This document shows, piece after piece, positions 7,464 to 15,813 of a stretch of DNA of 23,451 bases. The DNA lies in NCBI GenBank assembly GCA_046723645.1, contig JBKOUY010000240.1, forward strand, positions 1-23,451, given 5' to 3'. The translations under genes were made by a program, and so were the position numbers. Every line of letters begins with the position of its first letter. Position 1 is the first letter of the stretch. Under the pieces are notes generated by a model, which did no database searches, was not told where the DNA came from, and was given only the letters and a program-made list of their open reading frames with translations. Source of the stretch: DASQUK01 sp046723645 (GTDB lineage Bacteria > Actinomycetota > Acidimicrobiia > Acidimicrobiales > VFJN01).

Positions 7464-8375
7464 TCACGTGGTGTCGGTGAGCCACCGGTACTGGTCGGGC
7501 CGGCGGTGCGCGGCGAAGTCGAACACCGTCGTCTTGTATGACGTGCAGTCGTCGAGGTCGCAGGCGGCGACCGCCAGCTCGTCGCCGAGCCCGGTGCACT
7601 GGGCGACGACCGTGCCCGACGGGTGGATGACGCAGGAGCCGCCGATGTGCTCGACGCCCTCCTCGTTCCCGGCCTTGGCCGAGCCCACCACGAAGGTGCC
7701 GTTCTGGTAGGCGCCCGCCTGCATGACCAGGTGGTTGTGGAAGTCCCCGAAGCGGTCGTGCTCGGGCGCCGCCGGGTTGTGGACCGGCGTGTTGTAGCCG
7801 ATGCACACCAGCTCCACCCCATGGAGGCCGAGCATGCGGTAGGCCTCCGGCCAGCGCCGGTCGTTGCAGATGAGCATGCCGACGGTGCCGCCGAACGCCC
7901 GGAACACGGGGAAGCCGAGGTCACCCGTCTCGAAGTAGCGCTTCTCGAGGTGCTGGAACCGCCGCCACGGCTCGTGCCCCCGGTGGCCCGGCAGGTGGAT
8001 CTTGCGATACCGGCCGATCTCGGTGCCGCGGGCGTCCACGAGCACCGACGTGTTGAACCGGTGGCCGTCGGGTGTCTCTTCGGCGAACCCCAGGCAGAAG
8101 CCGACCCGGAGGCGGTGGGCCTCGTCCCAGAGCGGCTTGGTGTCGGCGCTCGGCAGCTCGGTCTCGTACCAGGCGGCCAGCTCGGGGGAGCCGTCCTCGT
8201 ACCACCAGCGGGGGAAGAACGTCGTCAGGGCGAGCTCGGGGAACACGGCGAGGTCCGCACCGCGCTCGGCCGCGTCCCGCAGCAGCGCCAGCAGTCGTTC
8301 GACGGCGTCGGCGCGCGTGTGGTCGCGCTGGATCGGCCCGAGCTGGGCGGCGGCGACGGTGACGACCCGGCTCAC
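7464..8375 (-). CDS. N-carbamoyl-D-amino-acid hydrolase (nitrilase superfamily)
   Basis: Hydrolyses N-carbamoyl-D-amino acids to D-amino acid, CO2 and ammonia. The 303-residue protein follows the Agrobacterium D-carbamoylase (304 residues) nearly end to end as I recall it: VFPELALTTFFPRW, RFNTSVLVD, GRYRKIHLPGH, FQHLEKRYFETGDLGFPVF, ICNDRRWPEAYR, YNTPVHNPAAPEHD and MQAGAYQNG. The Glu-Lys-Cys triad is E47, K125 and C170. A nearby beta-ureidopropionase function cannot be excluded, but the PGHRGHEP and RRWPEA segments favour D-carbamoylase. GTG 8375 has GAGG eight bases upstream. It is the last gene of a six-gene minus-strand run, 34 bp after the M20 hydrolase gene, and the palindromic element follows its stop. 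With the hydantoinase at 14.4 kb it forms the classical D-hydantoin pathway. Confidence 0.93.
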   Translation of the reverse strand: MSRVVTVAAAQLGPIQRDHTRADAVERLLALLRDAAERGADLAVFPELALTTFFPRWWYEDGSPELAAWYETELPSADTKPLWDEAHRLRVGFCLGFAEETPDGHRFNTSVLVDARGTEIGRYRKIHLPGHRGHEPWRRFQHLEKRYFETGDLGFPVFRAFGGTVGMLICNDRRWPEAYRMLGLHGVELVCIGYNTPVHNPAAPEHDRFGDFHNHLVMQAGAYQNGTFVVGSAKAGNEEGVEHIGGSCVIHPSGTVVAQCTGLGDELAVAACDLDDCTSYKTTVFDFAAHRRPDQYRWLTDTT

Positions 8376-8409
8376 GCCCTGTGCCTCGGGCGAGTTGGGG
8401 TCGCTGCAC

Positions 8410-9648
8410 TCATCCTGTGGTCCCCGCCAGCTCGAGCATGACCTCGGCCAGCACCTGGGCGCCCGCCGCCAGGTGCTCGGGCTCGGTGAACTCGGCTGGG
8501 TTGTGGCTGACCCCGCCCCGGCTGGGGACGAACACCATGCCCGTGGGGCACATCCGGGCGATCATCTGGGCGTCGTGGCCGGCGCCCGAGGGCAGCCGCA
8601 TGACGGAATGGCCCAGACGCTCGGCGGTCGATTCCACCAGATCGATCACCGCCGGGTCGAAGGCGACCGGCTCGAAGCGCGCCAGCCGCCGCCATGCCAC
8701 GTCGCACCCCTCGGCGGACGCCCGCGCGACGACGTGCTCGCGGAGCCGCCGCTCGGCGTCCGCCAGCACGGCCTCGTCGGTGTTGCGGAGGTCGACAGTC
8801 AGCGTCGCCCGGGCCGCGACCACGTTCACCAGATCGGGATGAAGGTCGAGCCGTCCGACCGTGCCCACCTGGTGGCCCCCGAGCTCGGTGGCCAGCCGGC
8901 GCACGAACCCGATGGTCTCGGCGGCGACGCAGGTGGGATCGCGCCGCAGCCGCATGGGGGTGGTGCCGGCGTGGTTGGACTGACCCGTGACGGTCAGCTC
9001 CTGCCAGGAGATGCCCTGGACGCCGGTGACGGCACCGATGGTGACGCCGGCCTCCTCGAGGACCGGCCCCTGCTCGATGTGCAGCTCGACGTAGGCGTGC
9101 GGCGGCGGGCCCGGCACGGCGGCGTCGCCCGCCCACCCGATCCGCTCGAGCTCGTCGCCGAGCACGGCGCCGTCGATCGCCACGATGTCCAGTGCGTCCT
9201 CCAGCGGCATGCCCCCCGCGAAGACGAGGCTGCCGAGCATGTCGGGCGGGAACCGGCTCCCCTCCTCGTCGGTGAAGAACGCCACGGAGACGGGTCGCCG
9301 GGTTCGGATGCCGGTGTCGTCGAGCGTCCGGACCACCTCGAGCCCGGCCAGCACCCCGAGGGTGCCGTCGTAGCGACCGCCGGTGCCGACGGTGTCGATG
9401 TGGCTCCCTGTCATGACCGGGTCCGCACCGTCGCCCCCGCGTCCTGCGCCCGCCCGCGTGGCCACCACGTTGCCGATCCTGTCGACCCGCACGTCGAGGC
9501 CCAGGGCGCGCATCCAGCCGACGACGAGCTCGCGCCCGCCGGCGTCCTCGTCGGTGAGCGCCAAGCGGCAGTTCCCGCCGTCGCCGGTGTCGCCGATCGC
9601 CGCCAAGGCCTCGATGTCCGCCAGCAGGCGGTCGGGCTGGATCTTCAC
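8410..9648 (-). CDS. M20-family amidase, hydantoinase/carbamoylase type
   Basis: Binuclear-metal hydrolase of 412 residues in the group of L-N-carbamoylase, allantoate amidohydrolase (AllC) and yeast-type beta-ureidopropionase; it removes a carbamoyl group as CO2 and ammonia. The metal ligands are visible: H83 (GSHIDTV), D94 (GGRYDGTLGVLAGLE), E129 (FTDEEGSRF), H190 (HIEQGPVLE) and H382 (GGVSHNPAEF). The dimerisation-domain motif NHAGTTPM is at 225-232. The substrate cannot be fixed between N-carbamoyl-L-amino acid, allantoate and ureidoglycine-like compounds. The frame is open back to 9906, but the upstream part is the shadow of the AlkA gene. GTG 9648 gives the normal family N-terminus, although its ribosome site is weak. 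It lies between AlkA (37 bp) and the D-carbamoylase gene (34 bp) in the same operon. Confidence 0.9.
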   Translation of the reverse strand: MKIQPDRLLADIEALAAIGDTGDGGNCRLALTDEDAGGRELVVGWMRALGLDVRVDRIGNVVATRAGAGRGGDGADPVMTGSHIDTVGTGGRYDGTLGVLAGLEVVRTLDDTGIRTRRPVSVAFFTDEEGSRFPPDMLGSLVFAGGMPLEDALDIVAIDGAVLGDELERIGWAGDAAVPGPPPHAYVELHIEQGPVLEEAGVTIGAVTGVQGISWQELTVTGQSNHAGTTPMRLRRDPTCVAAETIGFVRRLATELGGHQVGTVGRLDLHPDLVNVVAARATLTVDLRNTDEAVLADAERRLREHVVARASAEGCDVAWRRLARFEPVAFDPAVIDLVESTAERLGHSVMRLPSGAGHDAQMIARMCPTGMVFVPSRGGVSHNPAEFTEPEHLAAGAQVLAEVMLELAGTTG

Positions 9649-9685
9649 GCCGCCATCGTGACCGTTCGACGGGCGGTTGAACAGC

Positions 9686-10579
9686 TCACGCCGGCCGGGT
9701 GGCGGCGCCGCCGCTCGACCACAGATGGACCGCCGCCAGCGCCCGCCACGGCCGCCAGGCGGCGGCCCGCGCCATGAGCTCGCGGGCCGAGGGAAGGGCC
9801 GCCGGGGAGCCGCCGTTGGACAGCGCGCGGCGCAGGCCGAGGTCGGATGCCGGAAACGCGTCGGCCTCCCCGAGCCGCAGGGCCACGTAGTGGGCGGTCC
9901 AGGCACCGAGCCCCGGTAGGCCGGCGATGGAGTCGACGAGCTCGTCGAGCGGGACGGTCCGGTCGAGCCGCACCCGGTCCTCGGCCACGGCGGCTGCGAA
10001 CGCCCGGATCGCGCGGGCCCGCGCCCGCGTCAGGCCGATGCCGTCGAGGTCGCACTCCGCGAGCGTCGCCGGCGGCGGGAAGGCGTGGGTCAACCCCGGC
10101 GGCGCGGGTCCCGGCAGGCGTGTCCCGTGTCGCCTCACGAGCCGGCCGGCGAGCGTGCTGGCCCCGGGCACGGTGACCTGCTGGCCGACGATGGCGCGCA
10201 CGCCGATCTCGAAGCCATCCCAGGCGCCGGGCACCCGCAGGCCGGGCCGGGCCGCCAGCAGGGGACCGATCACCGGGTCGGCGCCGAGGACCTCGCTCGC
10301 AGCATCGAGGTCGGCGTCGAGCCCGAAGATGCGGCGCACGCGCGGGGCGACGTCCACCGGGCGCTCGGGCTCCAACCGGACCCGCAACCCGGGTCGGTCG
10401 TCCCCGGCCCGGGCCACCTCGATCACGCCCGGGACGCCATCGACCACGACCGTGCGGGCGTACGTCCCGCCCGTCACCGCCTCGATGCCGGGAATGGCCC
10501 GCAAGGCCAGGTACCCGAGCATCGCGTCCCACTCGAGCGGGGGACGGAGGGGCAGTAGGTCCGTCAGATCAGGTCCCAC
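9686..10579 (-). CDS. alkA: DNA-3-methyladenine glycosylase II (AlkA)
   Basis: Base-excision repair enzyme that releases 3-methyladenine and other damaged or deaminated purines from DNA. It has 297 residues. The N-terminal AlkA domain (LPLRPPLEWDAMLGYLALRAIPGIEAVTGGTYART, residues 9-43) aligns with the start of E. coli AlkA. The HhH-GPD part follows: FEIGVRAIVGQQVTVPGAS (123-141), the helix-hairpin-helix LPGLGAWTAHYVALR (221-235) and the catalytic Asp D246 in FPASDLGL. It is not fused to Ada. GTG 10579 lies inside the 3' end of the molybdopterin-subunit gene (16-bp overlap). No later start keeps the LRPPLEW strand, so co-transcription and coupled translation with the xanthine-dehydrogenase-type genes are likely. 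A DNA repair enzyme in a purine and ureide catabolic operon is unusual. Confidence 0.93.
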   Translation of the reverse strand: MGPDLTDLLPLRPPLEWDAMLGYLALRAIPGIEAVTGGTYARTVVVDGVPGVIEVARAGDDRPGLRVRLEPERPVDVAPRVRRIFGLDADLDAASEVLGADPVIGPLLAARPGLRVPGAWDGFEIGVRAIVGQQVTVPGASTLAGRLVRRHGTRLPGPAPPGLTHAFPPPATLAECDLDGIGLTRARARAIRAFAAAVAEDRVRLDRTVPLDELVDSIAGLPGLGAWTAHYVALRLGEADAFPASDLGLRRALSNGGSPAALPSARELMARAAAWRPWRALAAVHLWSSGGAATRPA

Positions 10580-12873
10580 GGGCGCACGGGAACCCGGGTC
10601 ACGTCCACGCCGGTCGCCGCCCGGATGGCCGCCGCGATCGCCGCCGTCGACGAGATGGTCGGCGGCTCACCCGCACCCTTGGCCCCGAACGGGGCCTCCG
10701 GCTCGGGCTCCTCGATGCAGGTGGCCAGGACCTCGGGCGTGTCCGCCACGGTGGGGATGAGGTAGTCGGTGAAGCTCGGGTTCAGCACGAGGCCGCCGTC
10801 GATGACCATCTCCTCCATCACCGCCAGGCCCACGCCCTGCGCGATCCCGCCCTCGATCTGGCCGATGACCTGCGTCGGGTGCAGCACCCTCCCCAGGTCC
10901 TGGCCGGTGGCGACCTGCACGACCCGCACCAGCCCGAGGTCGATGTCCACGTCGACCACGGCCCGGTGGGCGGCGAAGACGAAGCTCACGTCGGCGTCGC
11001 CCTGACCCCGCTCGTCGAGCGGATGGGTCCGCCGGTGGCGGTGCACCGCCGTCGACTCGAACGCCCGGTCGCCGGCCGCCTCCGCGACGGTCATGTCGAG
11101 GTCATCGGAGCCGCCGCGGGGCGCGGCGCCCACGATCCGCCCGTCATCGGTCAGCGCGAGCGATGACTGCGGCACGCCGAGGCGCTCCGCCAGCGACGAC
11201 CGGACCTGGTCGGCCACCAGGCGGGCGGCCCGCAGGACGGCGCCGCCGGACATCCACGTCTGGCGCGACGCCGACGACGAGCCCGCCGAGTCGATGCCCA
11301 CCGTGGCGGCCGGCTCGACGACTGCGTCGCAGCCCAGCACCGTGCGGGCGATCTGCGAAGCGATGGTCACGAACCCCTGTCCCACCTCCGCGACCGCGCA
11401 CGTGATCGACGCCAACCCGCCGGACAGGCGGACGCGCGCCTCGGAGTCGTCCTCGAAGCCCTCGGAGTACATGACGTTCTTGAAGCCCGCGGCCAGGCCT
11501 ACGCCCCGACGGACGCGCGGCGCGTCGGCGGTCCGGCCGGCGCCGCCGGGTCGCTCGAGCCACCCGTCGCCGACCGCCGGTGGCAGCGGGTGGGCGAGCG
11601 CGGACCGGATGCATTCGGCGACGGGGGCCGCGCCCGTGACCCGCTGCCCGGTCGGAAGCACGTCCCCCGTCGCCAGGGCGTTGCGGAGCCGCAAGTCGAC
11701 GGGATCCATGCCCAGACGCGCGGCCAGCTTGTCCATCTGCGACTCGTGCCCGAAGCAGACCTGCACGGCGCCGAAGCCGCGCATGGCGCCGCAGGGCGGG
11801 TTGTTCGTGCGGACCACGGTGGCGTCGACCAGGGCGTTGGGCACGCGGTAGGGCCCGCAGGCGAACCGCGCGGCGTTGCTGACGACCGCCCAGGACGACG
11901 ACGCGTACGCACCGCCGTCGAGCAGCACCTCGGCCTCGACCCTGACCAGGTCGCCGGCGGCGGTCGCGTGGTGCCGGTACCGCATCCGGGCCGGGTGCCG
12001 GTGCACGTGGCCGACGAACGACTCGTCCCGCAGGTAGCTCATCTTCACGGGGCGGCCCGTGCGTAACGCCAGCAGGCATGCGTGCACCTGCATGCTCAGG
12101 TCCTCCCGCCCGCCGAACGCACCCCCCACCCCGCCGAGGTGCAGCCGCACCTGGTCCTGGGGGAGCCCGAGGCAGGCGGCGACCTGGTCGCGATCCTCGT
12201 GGAGCCACTGGGTCGCGACCCACAGGTCGACGCCACCCTCGCCGTCGGGGACGGCGAGGCCCGACTCGGGCCCCAGGAACGCCTGGTCCTGCATGCCGAC
12301 CTCGTAGACGCCCTCGACCACGACGTCCCCGGTGGCGGCCGGGTCGCCGTGCTCGACCCGGATGTGCCGGATCACGTTGCCGTCCGGGTGGATCGGCGGC
12401 CCGTCCTTCGAGGCCGCGAGGGCCGGATCGACCAGCGGATCGAGCGGCTCGTAGTCGACGACGATCGCCGCCAGCGCCCGGCGGGCCGTGTCCGGGTGGT
12501 CGGCCGCCACCGCCGCCAGCGGTTCGCCCATGTAGCGGACCACGCCCCGGGCGAACACGGGCTGGTCCGGCGACATCAACCCGTACGTGGAGGCGCCGGG
12601 CACGTCGTCGGCGGTGAGCACGGTGGACACGCCGGCAATCGCCAGCGCCGGGCCGATGTCGACGGACCGGACCCGCGCGTAGGGGTATGGCGACCGGAGG
12701 GTGCGGCCCCAGAGCATGCCGTCGGCCTCCAGGTCGGACGCGAAGGCGAAGCGGCCCTGGACCTTGGGCGTGCCGTCGGGCCGGATCGGGCTGTCGCCGA
12801 CACGCGCACCCGGCGCCTGCCTGTCCCGGGCCGGCGGTGCCTCGACGCCGGTTGGCGCGGATGCCGGCGTCAT
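10564..12873 (-). CDS. xanthine-dehydrogenase-family molybdopterin subunit
   Basis: Catalytic large subunit (769 residues) of a three-subunit molybdenum hydroxylase. After a Pro/Ala-rich leader of about 25 residues come the ald_Xan_dh domain (RPDGTPKVQGRFAFASDL) and the cofactor domains: GGAFGG (250-255), R365 in PPCGAMRGFG, AEVGQGF and the catalytic Glu E736 in GAKGAGEPP. The CO-dehydrogenase active-site loop AYRCSFR is absent, so this is a purine- or aldehyde-oxidising type, not CoxL. ATG 12873 overlaps the stop of the [2Fe-2S] gene as ATGA. The 3' end overlaps alkA by 16 bp. Together with the next two genes upstream it should form a cytoplasmic heterotrimer. Xanthine/hypoxanthine is the likeliest substrate because of the neighbouring purine genes, but nicotinate- or caffeine-type substrates are possible. 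Confidence 0.92.
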   Translation of the reverse strand: MTPASAPTGVEAPPARDRQAPGARVGDSPIRPDGTPKVQGRFAFASDLEADGMLWGRTLRSPYPYARVRSVDIGPALAIAGVSTVLTADDVPGASTYGLMSPDQPVFARGVVRYMGEPLAAVAADHPDTARRALAAIVVDYEPLDPLVDPALAASKDGPPIHPDGNVIRHIRVEHGDPAATGDVVVEGVYEVGMQDQAFLGPESGLAVPDGEGGVDLWVATQWLHEDRDQVAACLGLPQDQVRLHLGGVGGAFGGREDLSMQVHACLLALRTGRPVKMSYLRDESFVGHVHRHPARMRYRHHATAAGDLVRVEAEVLLDGGAYASSSWAVVSNAARFACGPYRVPNALVDATVVRTNNPPCGAMRGFGAVQVCFGHESQMDKLAARLGMDPVDLRLRNALATGDVLPTGQRVTGAAPVAECIRSALAHPLPPAVGDGWLERPGGAGRTADAPRVRRGVGLAAGFKNVMYSEGFEDDSEARVRLSGGLASITCAVAEVGQGFVTIASQIARTVLGCDAVVEPAATVGIDSAGSSSASRQTWMSGGAVLRAARLVADQVRSSLAERLGVPQSSLALTDDGRIVGAAPRGGSDDLDMTVAEAAGDRAFESTAVHRHRRTHPLDERGQGDADVSFVFAAHRAVVDVDIDLGLVRVVQVATGQDLGRVLHPTQVIGQIEGGIAQGVGLAVMEEMVIDGGLVLNPSFTDYLIPTVADTPEVLATCIEEPEPEAPFGAKGAGEPPTISSTAAIAAAIRAATGVDVTRVPVRPWDLI

Positions 12874-13430
12874 CGTCCGTTCCCCCGCAGCGTCACCACC
12901 TGCTCGATGGCGGCGAGGATCCGGCCGTAGCCGGTGCACCGGCAGAGGTTGCCCGCCAGCGCCTCGCGGACCTCGAACGGGCCCGGGTCCGCCACGCGGT
13001 CCAGCAGGTCGTGGATGGCGACCACGAAGCCGGGCGTGCAGAAGCCGCACTGGACGCCCCCGGCCTCGACCATCGCCCGCTGGACGTCGGTGAGGACGGC
13101 GCCCGTCAGCGCCGCGTCGCCGGGCTCGGCGCCCGCAGGCGTCAACCCCTCGACGGTGGTGATCTCACAGCCCACGGCCGCCTCGGCCAGCTCCAAGCAG
13201 GCGCACACGAGCACGCCATCGACCAGCACCGAGCACGAGCCGCACTCGCCCTGCTCACACGCGTTCTTCGCGCCCGGCAGCCCGAGCCTGTCCCGCAGCA
13301 CGTGCAGCAGGCTGTCTGTCGGCTTCGTCCCCTCGACCGTGTGGGCGACGCCGTTGACGGTCAGCTGGTAGACGGCGGGGGCATCGGCATCGGGGGCCGG
13401 CGCGGCGGGGGTGGGCGGGGTGGCGCTCAT
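12870..13430 (-). CDS. [2Fe-2S] subunit of the molybdenum hydroxylase
   Basis: Iron-sulfur subunit (CoxS/XdhC-like) of 186 residues that carries electrons from the molybdenum centre to FAD. An Ala/Pro-rich N-terminus of about 18 residues precedes a plant-type cluster with C58, C63, C66 and C78 (ACEQGECGSCSVLVDG). A second cluster domain follows, with VQCGFCTPG and NLCRCTGYGRI. Size and motif order are normal for the family, apart from the slightly long N-terminus. ATG 13430 overlaps the stop of the FAD-subunit gene (ATGA), and its own stop overlaps the start of the large-subunit gene in the same way, so the three products are probably made in equal amounts. Confidence 0.94.
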   Translation of the reverse strand: MSATPPTPAAPAPDADAPAVYQLTVNGVAHTVEGTKPTDSLLHVLRDRLGLPGAKNACEQGECGSCSVLVDGVLVCACLELAEAAVGCEITTVEGLTPAGAEPGDAALTGAVLTDVQRAMVEAGGVQCGFCTPGFVVAIHDLLDRVADPGPFEVREALAGNLCRCTGYGRILAAIEQVVTLRGNGR

Positions 13431-14287
13431 ACCGCGGCCCACGCCCGCGCCAGCGCCCGGCGGGCCAGCACCTCGACGGCGTGACGCCGGTAGGCGGCGG
13501 TGGCTCGATGGTCGTCGATCGGCCGGCTGGCGGCGGCCATGCGGCGGCCGAAGCCGTCGACCACCGCCTGGTCGATGTCGGGACGAGCGTCCCAGTCGAG
13601 GCGGGTCGTGGCCCAGGCCTCGGCGTCGTGGTCGCGGATCGCGACGGGACCCACTGCGCCCAGCGCGCATGCCAGCCGCCGGCGGTCGAGGTCGAGGACG
13701 AGGGCGCAGTTGGCCACCGCGATGACCATCGCGTTGCGCACGCCGATCTTGAGGAACTCCTGGGGACCGCGGGCCACCGGCACCCTGACCGCCACCACCA
13801 GCTCGCCCGCAGCCAGTGCCGTCCGCTTGGGCCCGGTGACGAATTCGGCCACGAGCATGCTCCGGCGCCGCGACGCCGAGGCCAGCTCCACGGTGGCGTC
13901 GAGCGCCACCAGGACCGGGAGCGTGTCGCCCGCGGGCGAGGCGGTGCCGAGGTTGCCGCCGATGGTGCCGGTGTTGCGGATCTGGGGGCTGCCCACCGTG
14001 CGCGACGCCTGGGCGAGCGCCGGCATGAGGCCGGCGAGGGCGGGATCGAGCAGGGTCGCATAGCTGGTGGCGGCCCCCAGGACCACCTCCGCATCGCGGC
14101 CCTCGCCGTCGACGTGCCAGTCGTGCAGCTCCGGCACCCGCCGCAGGCTGAGCACGCCGACCGGGCGGGCCTGGCCGTAGTTCACGGCGACCATCAGGTC
14201 GGTGCCGCCGGCCAGCACCGTGAGCGACGGGTCGGCGGCCAGGGCGGCCACGGCATCGTCGAGTCGGGTGGGTGCAACGACGCTCAC
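13427..14287 (-). CDS. FAD-binding subunit of the molybdenum hydroxylase
   Basis: CoxM/XdhB-like medium subunit, 286 residues, which passes electrons from the [2Fe-2S] subunit to NAD or another acceptor. The two FAD motifs of the family are clear: LAGGTDLMV (25-33) and TIGGNLGTASPAGDTLP (108-124). The C-terminal domain contains FLKIGVRNAMVIAVANCAL and GAVGPVAI. It is the first gene of the six-gene minus-strand run. GTG 14287 lacks a ribosome site, but CAGAAT on the minus strand (14301-14296) lies eight bases before it, so the message may be leaderless. It is divergent from the hydantoinase gene across 99 bp. The XdhD-like enzyme at 1.8-4.4 kb has no such subunit. Confidence 0.92.
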   Translation of the reverse strand: MSVVAPTRLDDAVAALAADPSLTVLAGGTDLMVAVNYGQARPVGVLSLRRVPELHDWHVDGEGRDAEVVLGAATSYATLLDPALAGLMPALAQASRTVGSPQIRNTGTIGGNLGTASPAGDTLPVLVALDATVELASASRRRSMLVAEFVTGPKRTALAAGELVVAVRVPVARGPQEFLKIGVRNAMVIAVANCALVLDLDRRRLACALGAVGPVAIRDHDAEAWATTRLDWDARPDIDQAVVDGFGRRMAAASRPIDDHRATAAYRRHAVEVLARRALARAWAAV

Positions 14288-14386
14288 GGAAGGCGATTCT
14301 GGTCAGTTTGCGCGCCGACGGCCACCGCGTCGGGTGCGCGCGGGGAAACCCGGCCAGGCGCGGGCCGGTCTGCTTGGCTGGGATGC
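14288..14386. promoter_or_regulatory. divergent promoter region of operon and hydantoinase
   Basis: This 99-bp gap must hold the control elements of both directions. On the minus strand CAGAAT (14301-14296) could be the -10 of the six-gene operon. Toward the hydantoinase I see no clear -10, but a short CGGG-GAAA-CCCG hairpin (14341-14352) and a 6-bp GC stem (14350-14355 with 14363-14368) are present; these overlap, so they would exclude each other. Such stems also arise by chance in DNA this rich in GC. Confidence 0.35.
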
Positions 14387-15793
14387 GTGGTGCTGCTGCG
14401 CGGTGGGACGGTCGTCGACGTCGACGGGGAGCGTCCGGCGGACGTGCTCGTCGACGTCGACGGCCGCATCGCCGCCGTCGGCCCCGACCTGTCGTCCATG
14501 CCCGGGCTCGACCCCGCCGCCGAGGTCGTCGACGTCCCCGGTCGGCTGGTGGTGCCGGGCGGCATCGACGCCCACACCCACTTGCACCTACCGGTCGGGG
14601 CGGTGCAGGTGTCCGACGACTTCGCCAGCGGCACGGCGGCGGCCGCCGTAGGGGGCACCACCACCGTCATCGACTACGTGACCGCCTACCGGGGCGAGGA
14701 TCCGCTGGCCGCCCTCGCCGCCTGGCGGGCCCTCGCCGAGCCCGCGGCGGTCGACTACGGCCTGCACATGACGTTCACCGAGGCCGTGGGCGAGGGGGTC
14801 GTCGCCGACTGCGTCGCGCGGGGCGTCACCAGCTTCAAGCTGTACCTCGCGTACCCCCAGCTGCTGCAGGTCGACGACGACGTCGTGTTCGACGTGCTCG
14901 GGGCCGCCACGCGCCACGGCGGGCTCGTCACCGTGCACTGCGAGAACGGCGGGGCAATCGAGGCGCTGCGGCGGCGGGCCCTGGCCGAGGGCCGCACCGG
15001 CGTCGTCGAGCACGCCGCCACCCGGCCGGCGGCACTCGAGGCCGAGGCGGTCCACCGCGTCGGACGGCTCGCAGAGGCCGCCGGGGCCCGCGTGTACGTC
15101 GTGCACCTGTCGTCGGCGCCGGGTCTGGCCGAGGTGCGGGCGGCCCAGGAGCGGGGCGTGGCCCTGCAGGCGGAGACCTGCCCGCAGTACCTGCACCTCG
15201 ATGCCACCGTGCTGGAGGGGCCCGACGGCGAGAACTTCGTCTGCACCCCGCCGTTGCGCGACCCGTGGCACCGCGAGGAGCTGTGGGAGGGGCTGGCGCG
15301 GGGCTGGGTCCAGACGGTGGCCACCGACCACTGCCCGTTCTGGGAGGCCGACCGGCGCCGGGGGACGGCGGGGCGCGACGGTGGCTTCGCCGACTTCACC
15401 GAGATCCCGGGCGGGCTCCCCGGGATCGAGACCCGCATGACCCTCGTGTGGCAGGGGGTCCGGGCGGGCCGGATCACGGTCGCCGACTGGGTGCGGCTCT
15501 GTGCCGAGGCGCCGGCCAGCACGTTCGGGCTGTTCCCCCGCAAGGGCTGCCTCCGGCCCGGCAGCGACGCGGACGTGGTGGTGTGGGACCCGGAGCGCAC
15601 GCAGTCGCTCGACGCCGCTGCGCTGCACATGCGCACGGACCATTCGCCGTACGAGGGCCGGGTGGTGCGGGGCTGGCCCGAGCTGGTGCTGTCCCGGGGT
15701 CGGGTCGTGGCGCGCGACGGGCGGTTCCGGGGCGAGCCCGGCTGGGGCCGCTACGTGGCGCGCAGCACGCCGGAACCGTTCGTGGCGACCTGA
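14387..15793 (+). CDS. dihydropyrimidinase/D-hydantoinase
   Basis: Cyclic-amide hydrolase of 468 residues, a normal length for the family. It opens 5,6-dihydropyrimidine or 5-substituted hydantoin rings to N-carbamoyl amino acids. The binuclear-metal residues are all visible: H63 and H65 (GGIDAHTHLHLP), K151 expected to be carbamylated (GVTSFKLYLAYP), H184 (VTVHCENGG), H240 (VVHLSSAPGL) and D314 (VATDHCPF). SDDFASGTAAAAVGGTTTVIDYV and AETCPQYLHLD are typical of hydantoinase/DHPase rather than allantoinase. GTG 14387 or GTG 14390 is the start; both give MVLLRGGTVVDVDG or one residue less. It is divergent from the operon that encodes two carbamoylases, which would act on its product. E. coli HyuA is a homologue in a purine-related cluster. 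Confidence 0.93.
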   Translation: MVLLRGGTVVDVDGERPADVLVDVDGRIAAVGPDLSSMPGLDPAAEVVDVPGRLVVPGGIDAHTHLHLPVGAVQVSDDFASGTAAAAVGGTTTVIDYVTAYRGEDPLAALAAWRALAEPAAVDYGLHMTFTEAVGEGVVADCVARGVTSFKLYLAYPQLLQVDDDVVFDVLGAATRHGGLVTVHCENGGAIEALRRRALAEGRTGVVEHAATRPAALEAEAVHRVGRLAEAAGARVYVVHLSSAPGLAEVRAAQERGVALQAETCPQYLHLDATVLEGPDGENFVCTPPLRDPWHREELWEGLARGWVQTVATDHCPFWEADRRRGTAGRDGGFADFTEIPGGLPGIETRMTLVWQGVRAGRITVADWVRLCAEAPASTFGLFPRKGCLRPGSDADVVVWDPERTQSLDAAALHMRTDHSPYEGRVVRGWPELVLSRGRVVARDGRFRGEPGWGRYVARSTPEPFVAT

Positions 15794-15813
15794 TGTCGCG
15801 CCTCCGGCGGCCG

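Noticed and set aside
10564..14287. Aerobic CO dehydrogenase (CoxMSL)
   Set aside because: Gene order and subunits fit, but the AYRCSFR active-site loop of CO dehydrogenase is absent; the large subunit has the CGAMRGFG and GAKGAGEPP pattern of the xanthine dehydrogenase family.
14311..14368. A riboswitch or attenuator in the hydantoinase leader
   Set aside because: Several GC stems can be drawn, but they overlap each other, match no riboswitch I know, and are expected by chance at this base composition.
14387..15793. Allantoinase
   Set aside because: The first metal region reads HTHLHLP...SDDFASGTAAAAVGGTTTVIDYV, which is the hydantoinase/dihydropyrimidinase type rather than the allantoinase type (HVHINEPG...).
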